A stretch of 64,000 nt of DNA from Streptomyces sp. NBC_00370 (GCF_036084755.1 NZ_CP107968.1:6038501-6102500); one strand, 5' to 3'; shown: positions 1 to 8,783, counted from the stretch's first letter. Notes: generated from the sequence alone by a model not told the origin. Numbers and translations are program-made.

Positions 1-989
1 GCCCGATGAAGGAGGGCGACATCGACCTCCGCTGCCCCAACGGGCAGTCGTGCCCGGCCCAGTTGCGTGAGCGGCTGTTCTATCTCGCCGGCCGCAAGTG
101 CCTGGACATCGAGAACTTCGGCTATGTGGCGGCGGCGGCGCTCACCAAGCCGCTGGAGCCGTCGACCCCGCCCCTGCTGGACGAGGGCGATCTCTTCGAC
201 CTGACCGAGGAGAAGCTGCTCCCCATCAAGGCGTACGTCCTCGACCAGGACAGCGGGCTGCCCAAGCGGGACCCGGAGACCGGCGAGGAGAAGATCGTCA
301 CGGTCTTCGCCAACCAGGAGGGCAAGCCGAAGAAGAACGCGCTCGCGATGCTGGAGCACATCGCCGCTGCCAAGAACCGGCCGCTCGCCCGGATCCTGGC
401 CGGGCTCTCCATCCGGCATGTGGGACCCGTCGCCGCCGAGGCGCTGGCCAGGGAGTTCCGCTCCGTCGAGCGGATCGAGCAGGCGACGGAGGAGGAGCTG
501 GCCGCCGTCGAAGGCGTCGGGCCGACCATCGCTGCGTCGCTCAAGCAGTGGTTCGAGGTCGACTGGCACCGCGAGATCCTGCGCAAGTGGCGGGCGGCCG
601 GCGTGCGGATGGAGGAGGAGGGCAGCGGCGAGGACGAGGGCCCGCGCCCGCTCGCCGGGCTGACCGTCGTCGTGACCGGCACGCTGGAGGGATTCACCCG
701 CGACGGCGCGAAGGAGGCGCTGCAGAGCCGTGGCGCCAAGGTCGCGGGGGCCGTCTCGAAGAAGACCGCCTTCGTGGTGGTCGGTGAGAACCCCGGATCC
801 AAGCACGACAAGGCGATCCAGCTGAAGGTCCCGGTCCTCGACGAACGGGGCTTCACTGTCCTGCTCGCGGACGGCCAAGAGGCGGCCAGGGCAGTGGCGT
901 TGGCGGCGGAGGGCGCGGAGGCGGAGCCGCCGGGGGAGTCTCCGGCGGAAACGGCCGAAGATGCCTCCGGGCCGAGCACCGGCGAGTAG
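1..989 (+). CDS. ligA: NAD-dependent DNA ligase, C-terminal part (5' end outside window)
   Basis: This is the 3' portion of NAD-dependent DNA ligase, which seals nicks during replication and repair. The reading frame is open from the window edge (frame starting at base 3). The visible part begins in the zinc finger, with the Cys of RCPNG and the Cys of CPAQL. It then carries the helix-hairpin-helix region (motifs like HVGPVAAEALAREF and VEGVGPTIAASL, about residues 125-190 counted from the first visible Met). A BRCT domain follows (LAGLTVVVTGTLEGFTRDGAKEAL, about residues 217-290), then a Glu/Ala-rich tail. The adenylation and OB domains lie upstream of the window. Residues match the LigA family well and nothing looks disrupted. 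Confidence 0.96.
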   Translation, partial: PMKEGDIDLRCPNGQSCPAQLRERLFYLAGRKCLDIENFGYVAAAALTKPLEPSTPPLLDEGDLFDLTEEKLLPIKAYVLDQDSGLPKRDPETGEEKIVTVFANQEGKPKKNALAMLEHIAAAKNRPLARILAGLSIRHVGPVAAEALAREFRSVERIEQATEEELAAVEGVGPTIAASLKQWFEVDWHREILRKWRAAGVRMEEEGSGEDEGPRPLAGLTVVVTGTLEGFTRDGAKEALQSRGAKVAGAVSKKTAFVVVGENPGSKHDKAIQLKVPVLDERGFTVLLADGQEAARAVALAAEGAEAEPPGESPAETAEDASGPSTGE

Positions 990-1161
990 CGTGGCGCACC
1001 GGCGGGGGAGCGGGCGCCAAGCTCGCCCGTTCGGCGCATATCAGATGGATAGGGACGGGCAGGTCGCATTCGGGCAACCGCCGACGAGCGCTGCCCGTTG
1101 GGGCGTTCGGCGGCCTACTGTTGAGTCGTGCGCCTGTCGTACACGGCTGAGTGGTCGGGAT

Positions 1162-1205
1162 GCCAGTCGTGATGGCATGACGACGTGCCATCACGTGGCA
1201 CTGGC
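1162..1205. promoter_or_regulatory. Nested inverted repeat upstream of the GGDEF-EAL gene
   Basis: GTGATGGCA (1169-1177) and TGCCATCAC (1186-1194) form a perfect 9-bp inverted repeat with an 8-bp spacer. They are flanked by outer arms GCCAG (1162-1166) and CTGGC (1201-1205). The repeat ends 26 bp before the ATG at 1231. It could be a regulator's operator or a 5'-UTR hairpin; the binding factor is unknown. Confidence 0.5.
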
Positions 1206-1230
1206 TCCGCCGGCTGTGAGAGGGACGGGA

Positions 1231-3351
1231 ATGAAACCGACCGAGAGCGCCGCCCCGGTCCCACCCCCGCGCGGATTCGCGCGATTTGCGAGCGTCGCGA
1301 CCCTTGTGGCCGCGATGCCCGTCCTGGTGGTGGGACTCGCCGCGGTCGCGCTGGTGACCGGTCTTGGCCTCGCGCTGCGGGACGGCCGTGCGCTCTTTCC
1401 CGGCGGCGGTACGGGCTGGGCGATCGCCGTCCTCACCGCGGTCATCGTCGGCCATCTCGTCGCGCTCGGCCGCGACCGCTGGTGGGGCGGCACCGGATCC
1501 GGCGCCGCCCTCACCCTCGCGGTCCTGCTGCTGTACGGCTGGGTGCCGGCCGGACTCGTCAGCTTCGCCGTCGTCGTCCTCGTCGGCGTCTGCCGCAAAC
1601 ACCGCTGGCGCCAGGGCGTGCTGCACGGAGCGGCGGACATCGTCGGCATCGGCGCCGCCGCTCTCGTCCTGCTGCTCTTCGGCGACGTGCCCACCGTCGA
1701 GGCGCCCTGGCAGCCGCTCGACTGGGGCATCGGCGCCGTACCGGAGATCGTCCTCGCCGCCGCGGCCCATCTCCTCGTCACCCGGCTGCTGTTGTGGTAC
1801 GCGCTGGCCCCGCAGGGCGCAGGACTGCCGACCGTCGCCCGTACCGCCCTGCTGCGGCAGGGGCTCATCGCCGTCGCGCTGCTCGGCATAGCCCCGCTGA
1901 TATGCGTCGTAGCCGTGTCGACCCCGGTCCTGCTGCCGCTCTTCGCCATACCGCTGATCGCCCTCGACTCGACGCTCTGGATCGCCAGGGCGCGCGCCGA
2001 GGAGCAGTTGCGTGACCCGCTGACCGGACTGCCCAACCGGCAGTGGCTGCTGGAGCGCACCTGGTCGGCGCTGGAGCACGCGGAGTCCATCGGTGCCCGC
2101 TCGGCCCTGGTCCTGATCGACCTCGACCGGTTCCGCTCGGTCAACGACACGCTCGGCCATCTCGCGGGCGACCGGCTGCTGTTGCAGATCGCCGACCGGC
2201 TCAAGCTCGCGCTGCCGCGCGGCGCCGAGGCGGCGCGGCTCGGCGGCGACGAGTTCGCCGTCCTGCTGCCGACCTGCGACTCGACCACGAGCGCGCAGCG
2301 CGTCGCCCGCCATCTCGTCGCCGAACTCTCCTCACAGCTCGACCTCGACGGCCTCACCCTGGTCCTGGAGGCCAGCGCGGGCGTCGCCGTCTACCCCGAA
2401 CACGCGCTGGACGCCGAAGGCTTGCTGCGCCGCGCCGACGTCGCGATGTACCAGGCGAAGCGGGACCGTACGGGGGTCGAGGTCTACGAGTCCAAGCGGG
2501 ACTCCAACACCCCCGACCGGCTGGGGCTGCTGGGCGATCTGCGGCGCGCGCTGGACGCGGGCGAGGTGGAGCTGCACTACCAGCCCAAGGTCCGCTTCGA
2601 CGGGCAGGTGGCCGGACTTGAGGCGCTGGTCCGCTGGGTGCACCCGGAGCGCGGCCAGGTACCGCCCGACGAGTTCATCGCCATCGCCGAGTCCTCCGGG
2701 CTCATGCCGTACCTCACCGAGTACGTGCTGGAGACCGCCCTCGCCCAGGTCGCCCGCTGGCGGGCCCAGGGGCTGATGGTGCCGGTCGCGGTGAACGTGT
2801 CCCCGCGCGACGTGCACACACCGGGCTTCGCCGGCGCCGTCGCGGCCCGGCTCGCCCGGCACGGCGTACCGCCGGCCGCGCTCCAGCTGGAGATCACCGA
2901 GCATGTGCTGCTGGAGGACCCGCAGCGGGCCGCCGACACCCTCGCGGGGCTGACCGGACACGGCGTGAAGATGTCCCTCGACGACTTCGGCACGGGCTAC
3001 TCGTCCCTGGTGCATCTGCGCCGGCTGCCGGTGAGCGAGCTGAAGATCGACCGGTCCTTCGTGGCCAAGCTCGCCGTCGACAACGAGGACGCCGAGATCG
3101 TCCGCTGCACGGTGGACCTGGCGCACTCGCTCGGCCTGGTGGTCGTCGCCGAGGGCGTCGAGGACGACGAGACCTGGGAGCGGCTGCGCGACCTCGGCTG
3201 CGACGCGGTCCAGGGCTGGCTGGTGGCGGCCGCGATGCCACCGCACGAGACGACGGCGTGGCTGCGGGCCAGGGGCGAGCGCGGCTGGCGCCGTCCGGCG
3301 GAGCTGGAGGCGGCGAGGCGCCGCGAGCTGCCCGGTCCGGTGATCCAGTAA
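1231..3351 (+). CDS. rmdB: Membrane GGDEF-EAL cyclic-di-GMP enzyme, RmdB-like
   Basis: Predicted 706-aa membrane protein for c-di-GMP turnover. About residues 15-245 hold a series of hydrophobic segments (roughly seven or eight). A GGDEF domain follows (DPLTGLPNR near residue 261, intact GGDEF near 338), then an EAL domain. EAL active-site signatures all look intact: GLEALVRW near 463, NVSPRD, LEITEHVLLED, DDFGTGYSS near 584, ELKIDRSF, AEGVED and QGW. The product-inhibition RxxD site before GGDEF is absent (Pro and Ala at those positions). ATG 1231 is chosen because GAGAGGGAC precedes it; the longer upstream frame is non-coding in character. Position next to ligA matches what I recall for S. 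coelicolor rmdB (SCO5495), a phosphodiesterase affecting development. The symbol rests on domain order and neighbourhood, not on alignment. Confidence 0.85.
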   Translation: MKPTESAAPVPPPRGFARFASVATLVAAMPVLVVGLAAVALVTGLGLALRDGRALFPGGGTGWAIAVLTAVIVGHLVALGRDRWWGGTGSGAALTLAVLLLYGWVPAGLVSFAVVVLVGVCRKHRWRQGVLHGAADIVGIGAAALVLLLFGDVPTVEAPWQPLDWGIGAVPEIVLAAAAHLLVTRLLLWYALAPQGAGLPTVARTALLRQGLIAVALLGIAPLICVVAVSTPVLLPLFAIPLIALDSTLWIARARAEEQLRDPLTGLPNRQWLLERTWSALEHAESIGARSALVLIDLDRFRSVNDTLGHLAGDRLLLQIADRLKLALPRGAEAARLGGDEFAVLLPTCDSTTSAQRVARHLVAELSSQLDLDGLTLVLEASAGVAVYPEHALDAEGLLRRADVAMYQAKRDRTGVEVYESKRDSNTPDRLGLLGDLRRALDAGEVELHYQPKVRFDGQVAGLEALVRWVHPERGQVPPDEFIAIAESSGLMPYLTEYVLETALAQVARWRAQGLMVPVAVNVSPRDVHTPGFAGAVAARLARHGVPPAALQLEITEHVLLEDPQRAADTLAGLTGHGVKMSLDDFGTGYSSLVHLRRLPVSELKIDRSFVAKLAVDNEDAEIVRCTVDLAHSLGLVVVAEGVEDDETWERLRDLGCDAVQGWLVAAAMPPHETTAWLRARGERGWRRPAELEAARRRELPGPVIQ

Positions 3352-3419
3352 CGGTCCGGACGCCCGGACGAAAGCGCCCGAAAGACCACAGAAGGCCGCA
3401 TACCGCAGGGGGATCGGTG

Positions 3420-3441
3420 TGTCCCGTACCCGTACGGGACA
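3420..3441. terminator. Perfect palindrome between rmdB-like gene and gatC
   Basis: TGTCCCGTAC (3420-3429) and GTACGGGACA (3432-3441) form a 10-bp perfect inverted repeat with a CC centre, followed by AAAGGG. There is no U-tract. It is either the terminator of the upstream gene or an operator for gatC. A -10-like TAGGAT lies at 3473-3478. Confidence 0.5.
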
Positions 3442-3554
3442 AAGGGTTTCGCGGGCAGGTACGCGCGCCCCATAGGATTGGGCGGGTCTCCCGTTCCTTC
3501 CGTCGCCTTATTCGTATCCGTACACCCGCCACACTCACCCTTGAGGATCGTTGC

Positions 3555-3851
3555 ATGCCTGGCATCACGCGCGAGGAGGTCGCCCACCTCGCCCGGCTGG
3601 CGCGTCTGGAGCTGCAGGACGAAGAGCTTGAACACTTCGCCGGACAGCTCGACGACATCATCGGCGCGGTCGCCCGCGTATCCGAGGTAGCCGACCAAGA
3701 CGTACCGCCGACCTCTCACCCGCTGCCGCTGACCAATGTCATGCGCGCGGACGAGGTCCGCCCGTCGCTCACCCCCGCGCAGGCGCTCTCCGGCGCCCCT
3801 GCCCAGGAGCAGCAGCGTTTCAAGGTGCCGCAGATCCTGGGGGAGGACTAA
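3555..3851 (+). CDS. gatC: Asp-tRNA(Asn)/Glu-tRNA(Gln) amidotransferase subunit C
   Basis: 98-aa GatC, the small subunit that wraps around and stabilises GatA in the GatCAB complex converting Glu-tRNA(Gln) (and Asp-tRNA(Asn)) to the amidated form. The N-terminus ITREEVAHLARLARLEL and the C-terminal region LRADEVRPSL-type (here MRADEVRPSLTPAQAL) are family signatures, and the length is normal. The start ATG 3555 gives the typical MPGITREEV N-terminus; a longer in-frame ORF upstream is not supported. gatA begins 7 nt after the gatC stop, with GGGAGGA at the end of gatC serving as its ribosome site, so the two are co-transcribed. Confidence 0.95.
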   Translation: MPGITREEVAHLARLARLELQDEELEHFAGQLDDIIGAVARVSEVADQDVPPTSHPLPLTNVMRADEVRPSLTPAQALSGAPAQEQQRFKVPQILGED

Positions 3852-3857
3852 AAAGCC

Positions 3858-5363
3858 ATGACGGACATCAAGTCGGACATCATCACGCTCACCGCCGCCG
3901 AGATCGCGGCGAAGATCGCCGCCGGCGAGCTCACGGCCGTCGAGGTCACCGAGGCCCATCTGGCCAGGATCGAGGCGGTCGACGAGAAGGTCCACGCCTT
4001 CCTGCACGTCGACCGTGAGGGCGCGCTGGCGCAGGCGCGCGCCGTGGACGCGAAGCGGGCGGCGGGCGAGGAGCTGGGCCCGCTGGCCGGCGTGCCGCTC
4101 GCGCTCAAGGACATCTTCACCACCGAGGGCATCCCGACGACCGTCGGCTCCAAGATCCTCGAAGGCTGGATCCCGCCGTACGACGCGACGGTCACCAAGC
4201 GGCTCAAGGCCGCGGGGGTCGTCATCCTCGGCAAGACCAACATGGACGAGTTCGCCATGGGGTCGTCGACGGAGAACAGCGCGTACGGCCCCACCGGCAA
4301 CCCGTGGGACCTCACCCGGATCCCCGGCGGCTCGGGCGGCGGCTCGTCCGCCTCGCTCGCCTCCTACCAGGCGCCGCTGGCCATCGGCACGGACACCGGC
4401 GGTTCCATCCGCCAGCCGGCCGCCGTCACCGGCACCGTCGGCGTCAAGCCGACGTACGGCGGGGTCTCCCGCTACGGCATGGTCGCGTTCTCCTCCTCCC
4501 TCGACCAGGGCGGGCCCTGTGCCCGTACGGTCCTGGACGCCGCCCTGCTGCACGAGGCGATCGCGGGACACGACCCGCTCGACTCGACCTCCATCGACGC
4601 GCCGGTCCCGCCGGTCGTCGAGGCGGCGCGCAACGGCTCGGTCGCCGGGATGCGCGTCGGCGTCGTCAAGCAGTTCGCCGGCGAGGGCTACCAGGCGGGT
4701 GTCGTCCAGCGCTTCAACGAGTCGGTCGAGCTGCTGCGGGAGCTGGGCGCCACGATCGTCCAGCTCGACTGCCCCTCCTTCGACCTGGCCCTTTCGGCGT
4801 ACTACCTGATCGCGCCGTCCGAGTGCTCGTCCAACCTCGCCCGGTTCGACGCCATGCGCTACGGACTGCGGGTCGGCGACGACGGCACGCGCTCGGCCGA
4901 GGACGTCACGGCCCTGACCCGCGAGGCGGGCTTCGGCGACGAGGTCAAGCGCCGCATCATGCTCGGCACGTACGCGCTCAGCTCCGGCTACTACGACGCG
5001 TACTACGGCTCGGCGCAGAAGGTCCGCACGCTGATCACCCGGGACTTCGAGAAGGCGTTCGAGCAGGTCGACGTGATCGTCTCCCCGACGACCCCGACCA
5101 CCGCCTTCCCGATCGGCGAGCGCGCCGACGACCCGATGGCGATGTATCTCGCGGACCTGTGCACCATCCCGACCAACCTGGCGGGCAACGCCGCCATGTC
5201 CCTGCCCTGCGGGCTCGCCCCGGAGGACGGACTGCCGGTCGGACTGCAGATCATCGCCCCCGCCATGAAGGACGACCGGCTGTACAGGGTCGGAGCCGCT
5301 GTCGAGGCGGCCTTCGTGGAAAGGTGGGGACACCCGCTGCTGGAGGAGGCACCGTCACTATGA
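3858..5363 (+). CDS. gatA: Asp-tRNA(Asn)/Glu-tRNA(Gln) amidotransferase subunit A
   Basis: 501-aa amidase-signature enzyme that releases ammonia from glutamine for transamidation of mischarged tRNA. The Ser-cisSer-Lys triad is visible: Lys in LALKDIFTT (about residue 84), the glycine-rich GGSGGGSSAS (about 157-166) and the nucleophile Ser in DTGGSIRQPA (about 179-188). Length and C-terminus (GLPVGLQIIAP) are normal. The stop overlaps the next ATG in an ATGA arrangement (5360-5363), so translation is probably coupled to the small downstream ORF. The complex is needed because actinobacteria generally lack a glutaminyl-tRNA synthetase. Confidence 0.97.
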   Translation: MTDIKSDIITLTAAEIAAKIAAGELTAVEVTEAHLARIEAVDEKVHAFLHVDREGALAQARAVDAKRAAGEELGPLAGVPLALKDIFTTEGIPTTVGSKILEGWIPPYDATVTKRLKAAGVVILGKTNMDEFAMGSSTENSAYGPTGNPWDLTRIPGGSGGGSSASLASYQAPLAIGTDTGGSIRQPAAVTGTVGVKPTYGGVSRYGMVAFSSSLDQGGPCARTVLDAALLHEAIAGHDPLDSTSIDAPVPPVVEAARNGSVAGMRVGVVKQFAGEGYQAGVVQRFNESVELLRELGATIVQLDCPSFDLALSAYYLIAPSECSSNLARFDAMRYGLRVGDDGTRSAEDVTALTREAGFGDEVKRRIMLGTYALSSGYYDAYYGSAQKVRTLITRDFEKAFEQVDVIVSPTTPTTAFPIGERADDPMAMYLADLCTIPTNLAGNAAMSLPCGLAPEDGLPVGLQIIAPAMKDDRLYRVGAAVEAAFVERWGHPLLEEAPSL

Positions 5364-5602
5364 GTAGTGCATTGAGCAAGGCCAAGGGCTTCAAAAAGTC
5401 CAAGTCAGGGACGTATCTGTCGATGGCCACCACTGCTTTCGGCGCGCTCAGCGTCATCAAGCAGGTCAAGCGGGCCCGCACCGAGGACGACAAGCTCCGG
5501 CTGGTCGACGCGGCGGTCTCGGCCGTCTCGATCGTCACCGGACTCGCGATCCTCTACCGCGAGCTGAAGCGCATCGGTGACGACGACGTCCTGTTCGGCT
5601 GA
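5360..5602 (+). CDS. Small conserved-looking protein between gatA and gatB
   Basis: 80-aa ORF starting in the ATGA overlap with gatA and ending 84 nt before gatB. The sequence is basic at the N-terminus (SKAKGFKKSKSG), has a weakly hydrophobic stretch (LSMATTAFGALSVIKQV), a charged middle (KRARTEDDKLRL) and a second hydrophobic stretch (AAVSAVSIVTGLAILY), ending RIGDDDVLFG. I recognise no catalytic motif. Translational coupling to gatA and third-position GC like its neighbours support a real gene. It may be membrane-associated. Function is unknown; position alone suggests a link to the amidotransferase but proves nothing. Confidence 0.8.
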   Translation: MSSALSKAKGFKKSKSGTYLSMATTAFGALSVIKQVKRARTEDDKLRLVDAAVSAVSIVTGLAILYRELKRIGDDDVLFG

Positions 5603-5686
5603 GCCGACCGCACCGGGCGCCCGCCGCAGCGCGGGTGCCCGGCGCACCTCCCCGATGTGAGTAGCGATGAAGGAGTTGTGTTTCCT

Positions 5687-7195
5687 GTGAGCGTCATCGA
5701 TCTGGTGCCGTACGGGGAGGCCCTTGCGACCTACGACCCCGTCATGGGCCTTGAGGTCCATGTCGAGCTCGGCACCAGGACCAAGATGTTCTGCGGTTGT
5801 TCGACCGAGCTGGGTGCCGAGCCCAACTCGCAGACCTGCCCGACCTGTCTCGGCATGCCCGGCGCGCTGCCGGTCGTCAACGAGATCGGGGTGGAGTCGG
5901 CCGTCAAGATCGGGCTCGCGCTGAACTGCGAGATCGCCGAGTGGTGCCGGTTCGCGCGGAAGAACTACTTCTACCCGGACATGCCGAAGAACTTCCAGAC
6001 CTCCCAGTACGACGAGCCGATCGCCTTCAACGGCTATCTGGACGTCCAGCTGGACGACGGCGAGACCTTCCGGGTGCAGATCGAGCGCGCCCACATGGAG
6101 GAGGACACCGGCAAGTCGCTGCATGTCGGCGGCGCCACCGGCCGTATCCACGGCGCTTCGCACTCGCTGCTCGACTACAACCGCGCCGGGATCCCGCTCA
6201 TCGAGATCGTCACCAAGCCCATCGAGGGCGCCGGTGAGCGCGCCCCCGAGGTCGCCAAGGCGTACGTCGCCGAGCTGCGGGAGCTGATCAAGGCGCTCGG
6301 CGTCTCCGACGCCCGGATGGAGATGGGCCAGATGCGGTGCGACGTGAACCTGTCGCTGCGTCCGCACGGCCGCGAGAAGTTCGGCACCCGCTCCGAGACG
6401 AAGAACGTCAACTCGCTGCGCAGCGTCGAGCGCGCCGCCCGCTTCGAGATCCAGCGGCACGCCGCCGTGCTGAACTCCGGCGGCACGATCCTCCAGGAGA
6501 CCCGGCACTTCCACGAGGAGGACGGCTCCACCACGTCCGGCCGGATCAAGGAAGAAGCCGAGGACTACCGGTACTTCCCCGAGCCCGACCTGGTGCCGGT
6601 CGCGCCGGCCCGCACCTGGGTCGAGGAGCTGCGCGCCGGGCTGCCCGAGCTGCCGCGCGTGCGCCGCACCCGGCTGCGGGAGGAGTGGGGCGTCTCCGAG
6701 CACGACATGCAGTCGATCCTGAACGCCGGCGCCATCGACACGATCGTCGCCACGATCGACGCGGGCGCCCCGGCCGACCAGGCCCGCAAGTGGTGGATGG
6801 GCGAGCTGGCCCGTAACGCCAACGAGACGGGCCGGGACCTCGGCGAGCTGCCGATCACCCCGGAGCAGGTCGCCCGGGTGGCCACGCTCGTCGCTTCCGG
6901 CGATCTCAACGACAAGCTGGCCCGCCAAGTGATCGACGGGGTGCTCGCAGGTGAGGGCGACCCGGACACCGTCGTCGAGAAGCGCGGCCTCAAGGTCGTC
7001 TCCGACGACGGCGCGCTCGGCGCAGCCGTGGACGAGGCCATCGCGGGCAACGCGGCCGTCGCCGACAAGATCCGCGGCGGCAAGGTCGCCGCGGCCGGCG
7101 CGCTCGTCGGCGCCGTCATGAAGGCCACCAGGGGACAGGCCGACGCGGCGCGGGTGCGCGAGCTGATTCTGCAGAAGCTGGGAGTCGAGGGCTGA
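5687..7195 (+). CDS. gatB: Asp-tRNA(Asn)/Glu-tRNA(Gln) amidotransferase subunit B
   Basis: 502-aa GatB, the subunit that binds tRNA and activates the misacylated residue with ATP. Family signatures include DPVMGLEVHVELGT, the zinc-type cysteines in MFCGCSTELG and TCPTCLGMPGALP, RKNYFYPDMPKNFQTSQYD, and EDTGKSLH. The C-terminal YqeY-like tail ends in ARVRELILQKLG. GTG 5687 is chosen because AAGGAG (5670-5675) sits 11 nt upstream and the protein then begins MSVIDLVPYG; an in-frame GTG at 5657 would add ten residues without a ribosome site. A hairpin terminator follows at 7220. Confidence 0.95.
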   Translation: MSVIDLVPYGEALATYDPVMGLEVHVELGTRTKMFCGCSTELGAEPNSQTCPTCLGMPGALPVVNEIGVESAVKIGLALNCEIAEWCRFARKNYFYPDMPKNFQTSQYDEPIAFNGYLDVQLDDGETFRVQIERAHMEEDTGKSLHVGGATGRIHGASHSLLDYNRAGIPLIEIVTKPIEGAGERAPEVAKAYVAELRELIKALGVSDARMEMGQMRCDVNLSLRPHGREKFGTRSETKNVNSLRSVERAARFEIQRHAAVLNSGGTILQETRHFHEEDGSTTSGRIKEEAEDYRYFPEPDLVPVAPARTWVEELRAGLPELPRVRRTRLREEWGVSEHDMQSILNAGAIDTIVATIDAGAPADQARKWWMGELARNANETGRDLGELPITPEQVARVATLVASGDLNDKLARQVIDGVLAGEGDPDTVVEKRGLKVVSDDGALGAAVDEAIAGNAAVADKIRGGKVAAAGALVGAVMKATRGQADAARVRELILQKLGVEG

Positions 7196-7219
7196 CCTCG
7201 CCGGTCGGTAGGCGACAGT

Positions 7220-7251
7220 AGGGGCGGTGCACCGGGTGGTGCGCCGCCCCT
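7220..7251 (+). terminator. Hairpin terminator after gatB
   Basis: AGGGGCGGTGCACC pairs with GGTGCGCCGCCCCT (one G-U pair), loop of a few bases, 25 nt after the gatB stop. The stem is very GC-rich and lacks a U-run, as is usual in this group. Confidence 0.7.
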
Positions 7252-7292
7252 GGCCGTCCCCCCGGAGAGCCTGACCGTCCCTCGGAGAGTTC

Positions 7293-8549
7293 GTGAACAC
7301 CGTCACCGCCGAAATCGTCTCCGTCGGGCTGCTGCTCGGGGTGCTGGCCTTCGCCGTCGTACGGCCCCGGGGATGGCCGGAAGCCGTCGCCGCCGTACCG
7401 GCCGGGGCGCTGCTCATCGCGTTCGGCGCGGTGTCGCCCGCCGACGCCTGGGAGCAGACCCGCACGCTGCTTCCCGTGGTGGGCTTCCTCGCCGCCGTGC
7501 TGGTGCTGTCCCAGCTCTGCGACGAGGAGGGGCTGTTCTCAGCGGCCGGTGATCTCGTCGCGCGGGCCTGCGGCGGCCGGCCGCAGCGGCTGCTCGGCGG
7601 GGTGTTCGCCGTCGCCGCCGTCACCACGGCCGTACTGAGCCTGGACGCGACGGTCGTGCTGCTCACCCCGGTGGTGTTCGCGACCGCCGCCCGGGTCGGC
7701 GCCCGTCCCCGGCCGCATGTCTACGCCTGTACGCATCTCGCCAACTCCGCCTCCCTGCTGCTGCCGGTCTCGAACCTGACCAATCTGCTGGCGTTCACCG
7801 CGAGCGGCCTGTCCTTCACCCGGTTCGCCGCGCTGATGGCGGTGCCGTGGCTGGCGGCTATCGCCGTCGAGTACGCCGTCTTCCGCCGCTGGTTCGCCAC
7901 CGACCTGGCGGCAGGCGCGCATGCCCCACGGGCCGCCGCGGAGCGCGAACTGCCGGTGTTCACGCTGGTGGTGCTGGGGCTGACGCTGGCCGGATTCGCC
8001 GTCACGTCGTTCGCCGGGGTGAATCCCGCGTGGGCCGCGCTCGCCGGGGCGCTCGTCCTGGCCGTCCGCGCGCTGCGGCAGCGGCGGACGACCGTCACCG
8101 GTCTGGTCCGCGCCGCCTCGCCGCTGTTCTGCCTGTTCGTGATCGCGCTCGGTGTGGTCGTCAAGGCCGTCGTCGACAACGGGCTGGGGACGGGAATCGG
8201 CCATGTGCTGCCCGCGGGCTCCTCGTTGCCCGCGCTGCTGGCCGTCGCCGCCGTCGCCGCCGTACTGGCCAACGCGATCAACAACCTGCCCGCGATCCTC
8301 GCGCTGCTGCCGGTGGCGGGCCCGATGGGCCCGGGTCCGGTGCTGGCCGCGCTGATCGGCGTCAACCTCGGTCCGAACCTGACCTACGTGGGCTCGCTGG
8401 CGACCCTGCTGTGGCGGCGCATCCTGCACGAACACGACACGGCACCGAAGCTCGGACAGTTCACCCGGCTGGGTCTGGTGACCGTTCCGGCCACGCTCGC
8501 CGTCTCCACGGTGGCGCTCTGGGCGGCGCTGAAGGTCATCGGAAGTTGA
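7293..8549 (+). CDS. ArsB/SLC13-type anion permease, substrate unknown
   Basis: 418-aa polytopic membrane protein with about ten to eleven hydrophobic segments. The layout resembles the ArsB/CitMHS/SLC13 ion-transporter superfamily. Features include LPVVGFLAAVLVLSQLCDEEGLF near residue 60, the SLDATVVLLTPVVFATAAR segment, and a C-terminal half with NAINNLPAILALLPVAG and LIGVNLGPNLTYVGSLATLLW. The last two resemble the paired NxxxxLP/GxNxGP motifs of arsenite permeases. No arsR, arsC or acr3 gene is adjacent, so arsenite is not established as substrate. Start GTG 7293 follows CGGAGAG. The gene stands alone between a terminator and the chitinase promoter. Confidence 0.8.
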   Translation: MNTVTAEIVSVGLLLGVLAFAVVRPRGWPEAVAAVPAGALLIAFGAVSPADAWEQTRTLLPVVGFLAAVLVLSQLCDEEGLFSAAGDLVARACGGRPQRLLGGVFAVAAVTTAVLSLDATVVLLTPVVFATAARVGARPRPHVYACTHLANSASLLLPVSNLTNLLAFTASGLSFTRFAALMAVPWLAAIAVEYAVFRRWFATDLAAGAHAPRAAAERELPVFTLVVLGLTLAGFAVTSFAGVNPAWAALAGALVLAVRALRQRRTTVTGLVRAASPLFCLFVIALGVVVKAVVDNGLGTGIGHVLPAGSSLPALLAVAAVAAVLANAINNLPAILALLPVAGPMGPGPVLAALIGVNLGPNLTYVGSLATLLWRRILHEHDTAPKLGQFTRLGLVTVPATLAVSTVALWAALKVIGS

Positions 8550-8586
8550 TTTCTTAACCGTCCAACAAGTAAACGTGCGCAGGGGA

Positions 8587-8618
8587 TTGACCGCGACGTT
8601 GGTCTAGTCCTTTACTAC
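8587..8618 (+). promoter_or_regulatory. Chitinase promoter with DasR-box-like site
   Basis: A -35-like TTGACC (8587-8592) is followed by GTTGGTCTAGTCCTTT (8598-8613), which matches 11 of 16 positions of the DasR responsive element (TGGTCTAGACCA core). -10 candidates lie at 8611-8618 (TTTACT/TACTAC). The box lies in the spacer, where a bound repressor would block polymerase. DasR is the GlcNAc-responsive GntR repressor of Streptomyces chitinase genes. The rest of the 8550-8783 gap shows nothing else clear. Confidence 0.72.
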
Positions 8619-8783
8619 TTTTCAACGCCAGCGGGTTCATGTGGACAAGCTTCGTTCCGCCATATGAACACGCAGGTCGCGTTCTCCTCTCTGCTTTCGC
8701 TGTCACACCCCGCTCCAAAGGCATTTGCCTGCGCTTCACCCCCACATCTGTGCATTTGATGCGCCCATGACAGGAGTGCTCCT

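Noticed and set aside
2997..5333. 778-codon minus-strand open frame across gatC and gatA
   Set aside because: It overlaps two clear genes on the other strand and shows no domain; it is an artefact of high third-position GC.
7293..8549. Arsenic-resistance cluster
   Set aside because: The permease is ArsB-like, but no arsR, arsC, arsT or acr3 gene is next to it, so an arsenic role is unsupported.
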